From the NCBI RefSeq assembly GCF_037038585.1, contig NC_092520.1:119085001-119149000 (forward strand): a stretch of 64,000 bases of DNA. The letters run 5' to 3'. Source of the DNA: Patagioenas fasciata. Taxonomy: Eukaryota; Chordata; Aves; Columbiformes; Columbidae. Of this stretch, positions 47,690-59,989 are shown piece by piece (the first letter of the stretch is position 1; each line of letters opens with the position of its first letter). A program made the translations under genes and the position numbers. A model generated the notes under the pieces. It was not told where the DNA came from. It was given only the letters and a program-made list of their open reading frames with translations, and searched no databases.

Positions 47690-47739
47690 TCAGCACCTCG
47701 GGTGTCACCCCCGGCCGGGAAAGAGAGCACCGCAAAGGA

Positions 47740-50700
47740 GGTATGTTATCCGGAACAGGTACCGAGCAGCTCAGACTGACCTGTTATCTTCTGGGTCTCC
47801 AGAGAAGGAACACGTTACAGTTACAAAAAGAGGTGCCAGTGTATTTTTGGGATGCATGACAGCTATTAAAATCTGCAGTGGGTTTCAGAAATACTGCAGT
47901 TCGGTGCTGTAGGGAGCTGCGGGATTTCTCAGCCACGCTTTTGTCTCTTTGTGCGAGCTGATGGGATACGGGCATCTCAGTCATGACTCACTGCTCCAGT
48001 TTTTTGCATCTGAAAGTTCTGTGTCACCCTGAGCTGGTCACCCTTTGCAGCTGGTAGGCAGCAATGGGCACCCACAGAGGGACATCCAGCCTGTCTTGGA
48101 TGTCTGATAGCCTTCTGATAACCCTTCTCGTTATTAATTACACTGAGAGCATAACGTTACCAAGCTCAGACTTTCACTTTTTTAGACCTCTAAGATGAAC
48201 TTAAATCTTGTGGGATGGCGAGTCAATAAGAAGTTGACTTCAGGTGATTAAATTCAATTATACGACCTCAAAATCTCCAGCCCAGCCTCTGCCTGATCTT
48301 GGAAGATGCTCACAGAAAGAGATGGACCACGATCCCATGTTCCTGGTTATGGCATCCACCTGGCAGAAAAGCGATGTCCCCATCCTGCTAACTGTGTACC
48401 AGGGGCTGCTGACTGTCATAACCTTCAGGCAATGGATATCATCTTGTGTAGAACACAATATTTAAATGTGGCATGCAGAGTGAAATTCAGTGAGCATAAC
48501 ACAATTCTCACTCTCAGCGTGTGATGTTTTTACCTTCAGAATAGTCTGTGGTACGTATTCTCTTGTAGTAAGGCACATGACACAACCTTAGTCAACAATA
48601 TCGCATACAACAGGGCACATTAATGACCCACTAGTTACCTAAGTTCTAAAAATGCTCTTTCTGTAGTATTAATATATAGATACAGAGTCTACAACCACTT
48701 TGCATTTTTCTGTCTGAATGTCTGACTATTAAACAGTAATCTCACTTCAAATTTATCAGGCAACATAAAGGGAGCACAAAACAATGCAAGAGAAAAAGCA
48801 TGTGTCTGTTCCGCCTAGGTGGTGAGCCAGCAGTCTGCCTGCTGACACCTCACCTGACCTCTGTTAAGTAAGTGTTAAAGACTGGGCTTCCTGCCATTTA
48901 TGGTGTGCTAAGATGGTGCCAAACAAGACTGGTAGTCTCTTGAGCAGAAGAATGTAGAACAGCACCGGAAAGGAAATTATGCCCCAGCGTGCATATTCAT
49001 CATGGCTTTGGGCTTTCAACAGCAAGATACACCTGAGTTTCAGCTCTGACCCTGTAAAGGCCAGGATTTCATCCAGAACCTCAAGCAACTGAAGGAGGAC
49101 AACAGAATAAAAACACACCTGTCAAAACCATGCCACAGACTTGCCAAAAAACCTTCACCTATCCAAAGAAGGTGCATATCTAGCATTTTTAAGAGGTATC
49201 TCCGGTGTAGCGGACTTCTGTGTAATTATTTCTAAGTAATTTTGGAGGATTTACCAAGATGGGATCCTGAAGAGTGCAGATGAGGATAGTTCTGAGCTGC
49301 TGGTCTTTCCCCTTTGTAAGACAAAATACAGAGTTGGCAGTAGCATCAGCACCGTGGCTGACAAAGGAGCCGAGTGCAATTCATGTTACCTTCAACATAA
49401 TTTTGTATTGGTGTATATGATACAAACTTGTCTAAAAACTAAAATCAAGGTCTTAAAACTGCCTAAGTAAAGTAAAGCTGTCTTGAAAGGAATTAAACTT
49501 CTCACAGATTAAGATGGTCTGCCAGACAAATGAGAAATCACAGAAATAAAACTATATACATGTTACGCTGATTTTTTTTTTTTTTTTCCAGACAATGGAG
49601 CTACAAACTTTTGTGACAACTGTTCTGGAAAAAGTGAAATATGCAAATCACTTTGCCACAGGCTGCATCTTTACTAAGATAGAAACGTTGGCAGTTCTTA
49701 AAAGATTGTCAAACCAAAGAAGAATCACAGTTAATGTTTTGTTATGCACCTTTGCATCCCTTCCTCTACTGAAAGAGGATTAGCCTGCAAATGTTTAGTT
49801 TGTTTGGTTTGGCTTAGGGCTCTTTTGGCTGGGGAGATCCCAGCAGAGCCAGGATTCATTCTGGTACTGAGCGGGTGCCTGAGCTAAGCTTGAAATCACT
49901 GAGCTCCAGCCTTCCTGAGGGGTCACATGAAGTACTCAATTTGAGCACTGGGGAGTGGATTGCTGGTCTGGCTTTCACTTTTCTCACTTTTCAGTTCTGT
50001 ATTCATTTGTTCTGTCTTCAGCACAGATAAGGGGGGTGATTTTACCCCATTTAGGCCTTTTCAATGAACCATAAAGACACCATTTACATATCCGGACGTT
50101 CTTCTGCATCTCCTTCTGAGACCAGGACCATTCAGTACTCGAGAGAGGCAGCCAGGTTCTCCTCCATTGATCTGCAAAGCTGCCTGCCTGTTCACCATCT
50201 AACTCCTGCCTTTTCCTGGTGATAATTCTGTGCTTTATGTTATTTTATAAAGCAAGAAAAAAAAATATATAGGCATAACATGTTCTGCATAGTTTGGTAC
50301 AGCAGTATTTCCTTTCTAGTTTCCAAGCTTGTTACTGAAAGTACTGGCTGTTTTTAATGTAACATAACATTGGCTTCCTGTGTATTATCTCTCTAACTTA
50401 ATTTTTGCTCTTCCGTCTCCCATGGCACTTCTGCTGACAAGAGAGGCAGTAAATGCTGGAATGCCACATTTCAGCCTCAGAATAGTTTTTATCTTCTCAA
50501 CCGAGGTTTCAAAACAGAAATAGTTGCCTCTGTATCTAGCCAGCTTTGGTCTCTCGTATGCTCTTGTCATTTTCAAAGAGTGCTTTGTGATTAAAAATAG
50601 CTTGATTAGCTGATAAAATTAAATGTGCTTTGCACAGGGAGCACCACCCTCAAACATCCTGGCTGTTAATGAGTGCTCTGCTTGCACATACTGTCACTTA

Positions 50701-52013
50701 CAGGCTTCAGCCACAAGGAAGCCTGTGGTTAATGGCAGCCTGAAAAGCTTCAAGAAGCTGACAAATTAGGACAATATTTTTACTTTTGAAGTTGCTTTGT
50801 CATCAGATGTTTGAACATGTGCAATACCACATGTTTCACATGTGAGACCAGTCTTAGTAGCTCACATTTCAGAAGGGACATGTTGAGACCAGTAGGATGG
50901 AGACGACAATCCAGGCGAGGCGGCTGATGCAGAGGGGATTTTTTGCAGTGGAGTTTCCCCCAAAGCAGAACAGAGATTGAGGGCCTGCAAAAGGTTAAAA
51001 ATATCACAGGAGTTTTGAGAGGCTTGGTGGAAATTTAGAGGATGTGAAGAAAGGGGAAAGCCAGACAAAAGGAGAGGAGATTTCTAATCCAGGGGCTGGT
51101 GAGAAGCTGGGTGGAGGGGGCTTCAGATGCAAAGCCACGTGCAGAAGGTGGTAATTCACCTCTCTGCACATACTTCTGAGGTCACTCTTCAGGAAATGAG
51201 GCAGGAAAACTGGTGCTCACAACTGTCTTGGTCTGTGTACTCCTTCTGCTATTTAAACTGGAACAAGTCCAGACCTCCGAGTTTGTGTGCTGATTTGAGA
51301 GAAGGCAGGTGTACAGCTTCAGCATTTAGTTAATATAATCAGAAAGTCACCATGCACATCACACCACCCCATGGCTCTCTGCAAAAAAGAGGGGGCAGCA
51401 GGAAGGGACAAGACTCCTCAGTGCCCTTCCGGACTGAGGGGAGCTGGTGGTTGAGATCGGGGACCACATGGAGTTGGAAGGGAGGAGGCATGTTCCTCTC
51501 CCCAGATTTCTCCAGTTACTCTTGACTGAGAACTGGTGAAGTTGTAAAGGTAAGTGTCGTGCTGCTCTCTGCTGCCTGATGTAAGAGCCAGGCACAGAGT
51601 GTGAGCTGGCAGGGTGTTCAGATGAAGGCAAATCCAGCACCGCAGCCTGCTTTGGAGCTCAGAGATGCTTGGTAGCACAGTCCAGCATCGCCTGATGGGT
51701 GCCCAGCCAGGGGAGCTCTTCTGCAGCCAAGAGAAGCAGATACATTTCATTTCAGCTTCTGATTTTTAAAGATGAACCTATTACTAATACAAAAACGCTA
51801 CACTGTAAGTGTCGGAGTCTTAGCCAGCTTCTGCATTTTCCCGAGATGTGGCTTTTCCAATAATATCTGATGTCTGGGTATTGAAATGACAAAAAATTGA
51901 CAGCAGGGTTTTTTACAAATTTAAACCATGGTCCCTTTTGTGTCATCAGCAATCTTGTGATGCTCCCTTTTATGTTATTGGTGATCTTGTGAGCACCTCT
52001 AACTTCCTCTAAG
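47740..52013. other. Region upstream of CHST7, no gene identified
   Basis: Unique AT-moderate sequence. A T15 run plus cag at about 49574-49591 followed by a 62-codon frame (49595-49783) has acceptor-like looks, but the peptide is not recognised. The segment 50590-50770 reads like conserved non-coding DNA (dense AT motifs, no repeats); this is an impression only. Confidence 0.5.
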
Positions 52014-52249
52014 AAAAGAAGATAATGCCCTCATTGAAGGTGATAGATAATGCTACTACGAAATGTGACAAGAAAATGCAGGATGTGGAAAGCAGAGCAA
52101 AGCAATTGTATGAATTCATTCAGGTTCGAAAGGAAGTTCAGAAGGAAAAATGTATTGTTTTTTATAACAGTGGGAATTCAGATAAATCAGTAACAATGAA
52201 AGAAGAAAATATCTATTCTACAATCCAACTCAATGCTAATGTTACTTGA
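52014..52249 (+). other. Exon-like open block, unrecognised
   Basis: After ttcctctaag (AG at 52012-52013) a frame stays open to TGA at 52247-52249. It contains an ATG at 52025 and the peptide MPSLKVIDNATTKCDKKMQD, with a charged, helix-prone stretch (VESRAKQLYEFIQVRKEVQK) that could form a coiled coil. A possible internal donor is CAG|GTTCGA at about 52121, which is weak. No family is recognised. It may belong with the blocks at 52577 and 53320 in one decayed gene, or it may be chance. Confidence 0.25.
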
Positions 52250-52576
52250 GTATTTCTAAGTTACGGGCATGATAACTCTAATTGGAGGTCTTGAAGCCTT
52301 TCCCCTGAGAAGTGTGCTCTGTTCTCCCATTAGCAGTGAGACAGTCACCTCGCAACCCAGAAATGGGCTCAGGCTACATGAATAGTCAGCATCTCTGTCA
52401 ACCCTCCCACTGCCTGGCAATTTACAGTAGCTGCTGAAGAAAAAATGTTCTGATGGTAACATGTTTGTGGTCTCACAGCTTCAAATACAAGAAGTGCCTC
52501 AACACTAAAATATATGAGAAATGATTATTTGTAATAGCAGAAACCATTAATCTTTTCATTTCTCTCATTGTCACAG

Positions 52577-52708
52577 GCGCACTACTGCTGAATTAGAGAT
52601 GCTGATTAAGAATAACAGCAAGCTTTTGCAACTCAACAAGTTAAGCCATTGTGTTGGTATAATTAGGGAACTAAATCTTTTGCAGTTCAGTCAAGCGAAC
52701 AAATGAAC
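52577..52708 (+). other. Exon-like open block, unrecognised
   Basis: A good acceptor (tctctcattgtcacag, AG at 52575-52576) precedes a frame encoding RTTAELEMLIKNNSKLLQLN and about 23 more residues, ending at TGA 52706-52708. It is leucine-rich and helix-prone. No strong donor was found that would join it in phase to 53320. Not assigned to a family. Confidence 0.25.
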
Positions 52709-53319
52709 TAGAAAATTTGAGACCTATTTTTAACCAGGGATTATTTTTTTCTCAAAAAAAACCCTCTGACAGTCGTTGTAACGAAATACTTAGAGGTCTC
52801 CTCTGCCTTCATAAGGAACAGTTTCATGCACAGAATATAATTTTTAGACTGAGAATCTACCTGCCTTTTTATTCATTTCAGTCTTATGCACAAATTTTTA
52901 CTGGCATGTACAAATGCAAATGCTGAGGGCTTAATCACTGCACCTACTTGATAAATTTGTTCCATCACTTTTTCTAAAGACCATTTTGCAAACTCAGAAT
53001 TTCTGATATAAATTATTTCCAGGAGGCATTACTGTGCCTGTAGGTGAGAAAGACAAATGCTAGAATGTAGAATTCACTTGAAAATTATTCTTGCATATAC
53101 TTGTGCCAGATGACCAACTTTTAAGAGGAAAATTGTAGTGGGCAAAAAGGTAGCGATTCTGGGAAACTCCCCTGTTCCTGGAACCTCTGGGAACCTGTTT
53201 AGCTCCCTGGCTGTCATTACTGCTTATTAATGTGGAAGTCTTCCTTGGGTTTGTTACGCTGTTAATTGGAGTTTCCCAGCTTGAGTGGTAGTTAACGGGC
53301 CATAATTTCTTTTTTCCAG

Positions 53320-53597
53320 CTGTCAAATGAATGCAACAGATTTAAAAACTGGTGTTTATCTCTTGCTTTTGCCCTTCACGACACGCTTTACAAAACTTGG
53401 CCAAAGGGCTTTACAAAACTTGGCCAAAGGGATCACAGCATAACTTTGCAGATGCAACACACCAGTTATTTAGTGACGCATCTGTATTCTTAAAATACTA
53501 CGAAGACCAGTTTGGTTTGATTGTAACCTTCATCAACAAAGAACTTGCACACTGGCTGACCCCACGTCCTCAGGCCATGCAGGACAGCCCTGCTTAG
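53320..53597 (+). pseudogene. Candidate decayed terminal exon, frame broken by a 23-bp tandem duplication
   Basis: A pyrimidine-rich acceptor (cataatttcttttttccag, AG at 53318-53319) is followed by an open frame starting LSNECNRFKNWCLSLAFALH. At 53386-53408 a 23-bp unit (ctttacaaaacttggccaaa plus ggg) is repeated exactly at 53409-53431. The duplication shifts the frame. Reading on from copy 1 meets a stop soon after, whereas the frame from copy 2 (SQHNFADATHQLFSDASV onward) runs open to TAG at 53595-53597. With only one copy the two halves would be one frame of about 84 codons. An AATAAA lies 150 nt past the stop (53747). The pattern fits a terminal exon recently broken, or an assembly error, but I recognise no protein family. 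Confidence 0.35.
53386..53431. repeat. Exact 23-bp tandem duplication
   Basis: Two adjacent identical 23-bp units, 53386-53408 and 53409-53431. The identity implies recent origin by slippage, or an assembly artefact. Its length is not a multiple of three. Confidence 0.97.
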
Positions 53598-53743
53598 ATT
53601 TCCAGTGCTGTTGTTTCATTCCGTGGCTCCTAAGCAGAGGTCTTTGTGACCACAGGCATGTCCAGCCAAAGCTGAGCCCCACCAAGCTGATCATAAGCTG
53701 CTAGATGTCAATAGTTTTAAAAGGAAATCTCATGGTTATGGTT

Positions 53744-53777
53744 TATAATAAACTTTGACTGCATAAAGTTTATTATA
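53744..53777. repeat. Perfect 13-bp inverted repeat with poly(A) signals on both strands
   Basis: TATAATAAACTTT at 53744-53756 and its exact reverse complement AAAGTTTATTATA at 53765-53777, separated by gactgcat. The left arm carries AATAAA on + and the right arm carries AATAAA on -. The structure could end transcripts from either side. It lies just downstream of the decayed exon candidate. Confidence 0.95.
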
Positions 53778-56700
53778 CTAAAAACGGAAAGCAATAAGCT
53801 GTGTTATTTGTCTGTGAGGACAAGAGAAGATCTCCTGGTAGGACCCCCCTATGCGCGCAGACATGTGTATGTCTGAGAATCCTCGTAACAAACACAGAAA
53901 ACTGTATTGATGTGCACATCAGCTGTCACGGGTGTTTGACTCCTCCTCAGTCTATCTAAAGTTTGTGGTTGTCAGATGGAAGAGAGATTTGCTTCTCAAA
54001 GCTGCAGAACAAGGACAGGGTACTGCTTTCCTGCAGGACAGATAATCTGCTACCTGCATTTCTCAGTGTCAGGACTGAGCTTAGATGGGAGTAAGAAGTA
54101 AAGGGTGCATTAAGTATCAGCACCCTGGCAGAAAAAAAAGAGATTAGGACAAAATGCTTACACAAGTTTTCTGTGAAGGTGGGGGCTGTTTAAAATTACT
54201 CTGGGCTGTTCTTGGTATGCAAATGTTAATTGTCAGGCTCTTTGCTGCTTTAGCTATGCAGACAATTTAATGCAATTTTAGGTTCTATATAACTGTGAAA
54301 ATTGTCTCATAAAATTTACTAAAGCTTTAGCACAGCTCTCACAGTAGCTTCACTCTTAGAGTACCTATTAGAAAAATGAAGACAAGACCTGCAAACGCAA
54401 CTGCTTAAGCAAGTAGGCGAACAGAAGAAAACCACACAGTTAAAGGTCAGTACAGGATATAGCTGCTGATTTACAAATGAGACATAACTGATGTTCTAGC
54501 TGAACAGCAACAAAAAAGTTACATGCACTTGCAGAGCTGCTGTGTAAATTAATTTGAACCATGCAGCTCAAACAGAAAGTATTTAAATGCAGCCTGAAAG
54601 CTTCAAGCTGATCTCAGCACAGTTTCTGCAATGCTCCTTACATTCTCCTCCCACAAGAAATTCCTGCTCATTCTGCCTATTGCCTTCGGTCTGACTATAG
54701 AAATGTTGCGGGAAAACCTGATCTCTGCACCTCCTAGAACTGTCCTAAGTCGAGGCAAGTTTTCTGCATCATTTATTAGCTGCCAGACTTGGTTTTATGG
54801 AGAAGAGAATGTGGGCTGGTGATAGGACTGAATGGGTCAAATCAGGCTGCTCCAGCTTGATGGCCATGAAGTTCATCGACATGGATTTGAATTCTCTATG
54901 CCTCTGCTCTGCTTAGAGGAAACTTTATTGTAGTCTCCTTTATATATATATTATTTATTTATTTGTCCTTCCTTCACCGTCCTCACTCCTCTTACATATG
55001 GGCTTTTTTGTTTATCCTCTTGCTGGATGGTTTGGTCATGCAACCTCCAGGGAAGAGCATTGACCCACCTGATGCTGAAGTGACTGCCCAGGCAGGAGCT
55101 ACAGAGAGCTATTTGGATTTGGTTAGATACTGGGGTGAAATCGAAGGAAGTCCCTATTTTACATCTTGTTTGGCAAATTACTATCCTTTGTGGTTTTACT
55201 GTTTGGGCATCTTTTTGTGTGTGTTTTCCCCTTCAAGTTGCTGCGGGGAAACAGGCCCTGAAAACACTGTACAACTGCTGGTAAAACAGGCAGAAAATTT
55301 TACTGCATTTTCTAATATTTTAAGTATTTGAAATTGTTGCCACAGCTGCTTCCATCAGAGTTCTCATGAAGGTAAGTTCTCAAGCAAGGTAACTGATCTG
55401 GACATTTCCTGACTGGTGGCCCCAAGCTGGGCTGAAATGGGGTCCTGGGCTGTGGGCAGTGTTGGGGGGCCTGAGGTGGGCAGGGACAGTGATGTCTGTG
55501 GGTGCCCTCAGGGGCCTGGCACTTGGTGACTGACAATTTTCTGCACTCTTGCCCTCCATTTCTGCCAGGAGTCACTTTAAGGGATGTGCTGGACACCCAC
55601 CTACATCTGAGCTGACTTGCTGCTGTAAGGACCAGGCTCTCCCACCTGTATTCACTAACAATTGCTAAAAGAATGGAAACGTACTACTGGGTTATTGCCT
55701 TGTAAGGCTTAGTACACACCCTCATATCCCCAGAGTAAGCCTAACACAAACATGGTGAGGTGCATCTTTGAGACTCCTTGAGGCACCCACAGCTGTTTCG
55801 CAAAGGGAGTGGGATGTTCTCTTGGTAAGTGAGACTGATTCAAGTAACTTCTCCGCTATGAAGACTCAGGCCTGCTTCTGAACCAAGCAGAACCAGTTAG
55901 CTAAACAGACCCTTTACAATTCAGCTATTTTGGGGTTTTATCTACTTAGTCTTGGTGGAGGGACTTCCAAATGTTTTTTTACCCAAGCTCACAGTCTATG
56001 GTGTGACTTAAAATAAAGGTGTTTCTTGTCATCTTGCCTCTCAAGTGTCTCAGGTGTAGCAGACTTTCATCTGATGAACACTAAAGACCTCCTTTTAGGG
56101 TCTGGTTTGAGTCATCTCCTGAAGGATACTACCTGTACACACAGACCAGGCCAGGGGTACATGGCCCTCTTCCAGCTGTCCTGGGTCCTGGAATCCTGAC
56201 TTACTGGCAGTCATCAAGGTTATCAGTCAGTCCAGCCATGCCCAGTACTTTGGGAAACTCTTTAGTCTCAGTTCCTTCATTCTTGATCCATTTTGTTTGT
56301 CGCATTTCTTATAAAACTTTTTTTTTTTTTTTCCTAATTTACATCATGAACTCTCTCCACCCAAGAATACCTTGGGCTTTGATGTACTAAACCTTACAGT
56401 ACCAAAAAAAGGTTTTGTAGGGAAATCGAAATCGCCGCTTTTCACAGTAGTTTGGCTCTACTGACTTCCAAGTGTCCAGATGATGCCTAAGGATTGCTCA
56501 GTGCCATCCTTCTTCCTCTGGAAAGCCTGACAGTATTTCTGCAGAGAAATCAGTTTGCTTAAATGTTTTGTCTTGCATTTAAGATGCCCTGTGTCTATTT
56601 ACTTGGTTAATTTAGCTTTATCCTGTGGGAGTACTAAAATAATTGAGTTTCTCTTTAAAGTGCTCCTGTAAAAACAATTGAAGTAATTAAAATTATCTGT

Positions 56701-59700
56701 GTTTGTGTTAGGGAACTTGTTTTCCTTCCCTATGTGGACTGAACAAGAGCTCCCTGTGATCTGAGTTCCAGCTTTACATGTTACAGGATGGAGTTTTACT
56801 GCCTTGACCATAATTCCTTCTCAGTAATGCACTCAAATAGAAAGCATTTAACGCCATTTCTGATTTAATTAGCAATGCCTCCAACTGACTCATGATGAAA
56901 GTAAAACTGACGTTGACACCTGTGTGGCTTTGCGGAATGCTGTCTCAATTTCTGCTGCCATTGAATGAGAAGATAGTCAAGAAAATAAAAAACAATTAGA
57001 TAGGTTTAATAGATTACAGTGATATGTCTCAAGTTTTCAAATTATGGATGTTTGTCAGCCATCAGTACCCTCATCAGCAATCAGTAGACAAGGAGACAGC
57101 TTCTCAGCTGAAAAAAATACACTGTTTTCCACTGTAATCCAAAACATCTTATACAGTATTTACAGGAAATTAAAAGTGCGAAAGGATTTTAAAATTAAAA
57201 ATAGGTTTATCTATTTCAGTTTGGGAAAAACCCAGACCAAATGAAACAGCACATGGCTAATATTTCAATGCCAATTAATTTGCCAATCAAACTGGACTGC
57301 TGTCTTTCTATTATCATTTTAAGGTGTGTAATTTTGCAGTTCAGGAATGAAAAATAATTCACTTTCTCAGACTCTCTTTGAATAACATAGCTTTAATAAC
57401 AGACAAAACTGAATTACTTATAATGAAACCAGAAAGGGTATTTCCTGTCTGCACCGTGCAGTTCTCCTGTTTGTATTAACTCTTGTATTAACTCTTTACG
57501 TTGTCCCTTTCTGTGTCAGCCTGCACCAGTCCAGAAGCAGCATCCTCGGAAGGTGACCCTTTGGATGCAGCTGCAAGAATCATAAGCTAATCAACATGGA
57601 ACAGTTACAGCTTTAGTTTGATAGAGTGGTGTACTCATGTTACTTGTGTTACCTATTGACAGAAATGTGATTTATTATGTATTTCTGACATAGAAAACTG
57701 TATTTAGAGGTTGAAAACCAGTAAAATTAAATCAGTAAAAGATGGCACCAAAGCTATAGTACATATTACTAAGTTACAACAAAACCAATTAAAGCATAAA
57801 TGAAATTAAAGTCAGGTTCTTGGGGTTTTTTTAATATGCAATGCTCCATAAGTAAATTCAATATCAAAATCACAGTGTTAATACCAAGATTACCTTTCCT
57901 TGTAGAACCTCTGAAAAATGACTTTGAGTTTGACCAAGAAGTCTAAATTAGGACTGGAGAATTTAAATGAATCAATATAAAATGTAGCTGAACAGAAAAG
58001 GAGAACTTTTTTTTTTTTGTATCACAAAGTCAGAACTAGAAACTCAGAGCTCCCTTTAGTTTTCATTATGACGACAGGATTATTCCTGTTATTCTCACAC
58101 TACTGTCGCAGAGCCTTTATAATACAAACATTGGCGAAATAGCTTCAGCACAACTCTTAACAACCCTTAATTAAACAAGACCACATGACAGACTCAAATC
58201 TCAGGGCTATTTTAGGTGCATAGAATAGTTCAGAGACTCTCTTTATGAAAATAATTCACATCGTGTTAAACCTGGCGAAATTTTTCTCACCTACACTCTC
58301 ATCTCACTGACAGCTTTTTGCTCCTCCCCCAGCCCTACAGCCTTCAACTAAAAATCACGTTATGTGGCTCGGGACCTCCGTGCAGCCCTGGCTGGAGCAC
58401 TGCTGATGTGCTCTGAGCTTCAGCACTATTTGATCTTCTGGGGGCCCACACCATTGCCTCTCCAGGCACTCTGGACAAGCTTAGAATGGTTAGCTGGACT
58501 AACGCTTGCTGGATATATGCAGAGCGATTGCAGGAGCCCAGCTGATCTGCATATTCACAGCAAACAGAATAACTACCTTAAAATCCTACTGGTCAGTTTA
58601 AAAAAGAAAGAAACCCTGTGCCAGCACCTTTCTGATTCTTTCAAACACTTCCACAGAAAACATGGAAGTCACTGGCATAAGTGAGGATGGGTATCAGAAT
58701 AGACTGCAGAACATCACCTCGTACAGCAAGATTTTTTGCACGTTTAAAAATACATTAAAATACCAGCGTATCTCACTGTTATTCTGATATGCCCCTATGT
58801 TTATGTGAGTTGCAGTTATGAAATGCAAACGATGCTAGTGATGTTCTGGTTATTTAGGTGCTGAAGACTGAGCAGTGATATTCCAGGCACCTGAACACAG
58901 TCTCAATGTGTGCCTGATATTGTCACCAGTGCTATACACACTGATTTAATATTGCAGGTATATAATGGCTTCATTATGCAAAATGCTGAAGACTCTCACC
59001 TCTGTTTCTGCTGAAAGTGAAACATGCTCCTGCCACACTGGAAAAATTCAGTTTATATTATTTTGGATTAAGCCTTATACCTACTGTAGTCACTTGTATT
59101 TTAGGTGTAGTGGTGTAGTGCCACAGTTACGCAGCCTTGTCAAAAATGAAAAAAAGGATCTATCTAAGAAAATAAAGGTTGGGAATGCCAACTTTGTTTC
59201 TTAATTTAAGTTCCTGGTAAGGAACATTTAGGATTTAAATGACCTAGTATAAAGTGCTATTTCAGAGGGTAAGTGACAACCATACAGCAGAAACTGTGTT
59301 GTTACAGATAAGGCACTAGAGTAGGATTCAGGATATCTGGATGCCATCGCTTTTTCTTTTATACTGAACTACTCCATGGCCTGGGACCAGTCATCTCCCA
59401 TGTCTGAGCCTCTCAGTGTTTGTTTGTCTATGTCAATCTTCACTGGGAATACTACTGTAATAAATGTAATAAGGACAATTCTTTGCAAGCATTGAAAACC
59501 GCATTATCATTAAAAGGACACAACATAAATATACAGGTCTCAGGATAAATTGAAAATGCAGTGCTCCTCTAGCCACACCATCTGCTGAGGCCTACAGGCA
59601 GGGCCTGGCTTCTGTAGTATCTAGAAACAAAACAATTTGCAGCACAGGGGAATAAAAGTATCTCTGCAGCAGACAGATTAAGCTGCTTTTTTTCGCATTC

Positions 59701-59966
59701 TAATCTGTTAATCATGTGCAGGGCTTAAGCATAGCTCAAGGCAGACCAGACTTTGAATGATTTAATTTTGCACTATTTATTGGACTGGATTTAATTTGAA
59801 GATATGCTGTTATCCGCCGCTCAGCAGTTCTTCAAAAAAATGAATGTCCATAATGAAATTTCTACCATGAATCAGTGATAGTGTGTTTAAAATGGGTCAC
59901 AGGGTTGTCCTTTCCGTTCATGTGAGGGTCAAATTCAGAGGCACTCCATTTAAAGTACTTACCATC

Positions 59967-59989
59967 TTTTGTTTTGTTTTGTTTTGTTT
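59967..59989. repeat. (TTTTG)n simple repeat
   Basis: Four to five ttttg units followed by an A-run (aaaaaa). Confidence 0.93.

Larger units (their letters stand above)
45700..47720. promoter_or_regulatory. CHST7: CpG island covering the CHST7 exon and promoter
   Basis: GC content rises sharply at about 45700 and falls again at about 47720, with abundant CG dinucleotides throughout, in contrast to the AT-rich flanks. It covers the whole CHST7 coding exon and about 430 bp upstream. No TATA box is seen upstream of the start codon on the minus strand. A GC box (ggggcgggc) lies at 47681-47689. This is the usual form of a TATA-less vertebrate promoter, with initiation probably somewhere in 47300-47720. 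Confidence 0.85.

Noticed and set aside
45606-47912. Long open frames on the + strand across the CHST7 exon (297 and 343 codons)
   Set aside because: They are antisense to a GC-rich coding exon, have Arg/Ala/Pro/Gly-rich low-complexity content and no domain. This is the expected shadow effect.
53320-53400. Likeness of CNRFKNW to the N-terminus of CXorf38-type proteins
   Set aside because: Only C..(F/Y)KNW agrees; the downstream sequence does not follow the family. Too weak to name the exon.
54963-55331. 122-codon + frame (contains LDLVRYWGEIEG) with faint likeness to lipase or peptide-hormone precursors
   Set aside because: The start is TTG. The resemblance rests on a YWG triplet and scattered residues, and the following lipase motif is absent.
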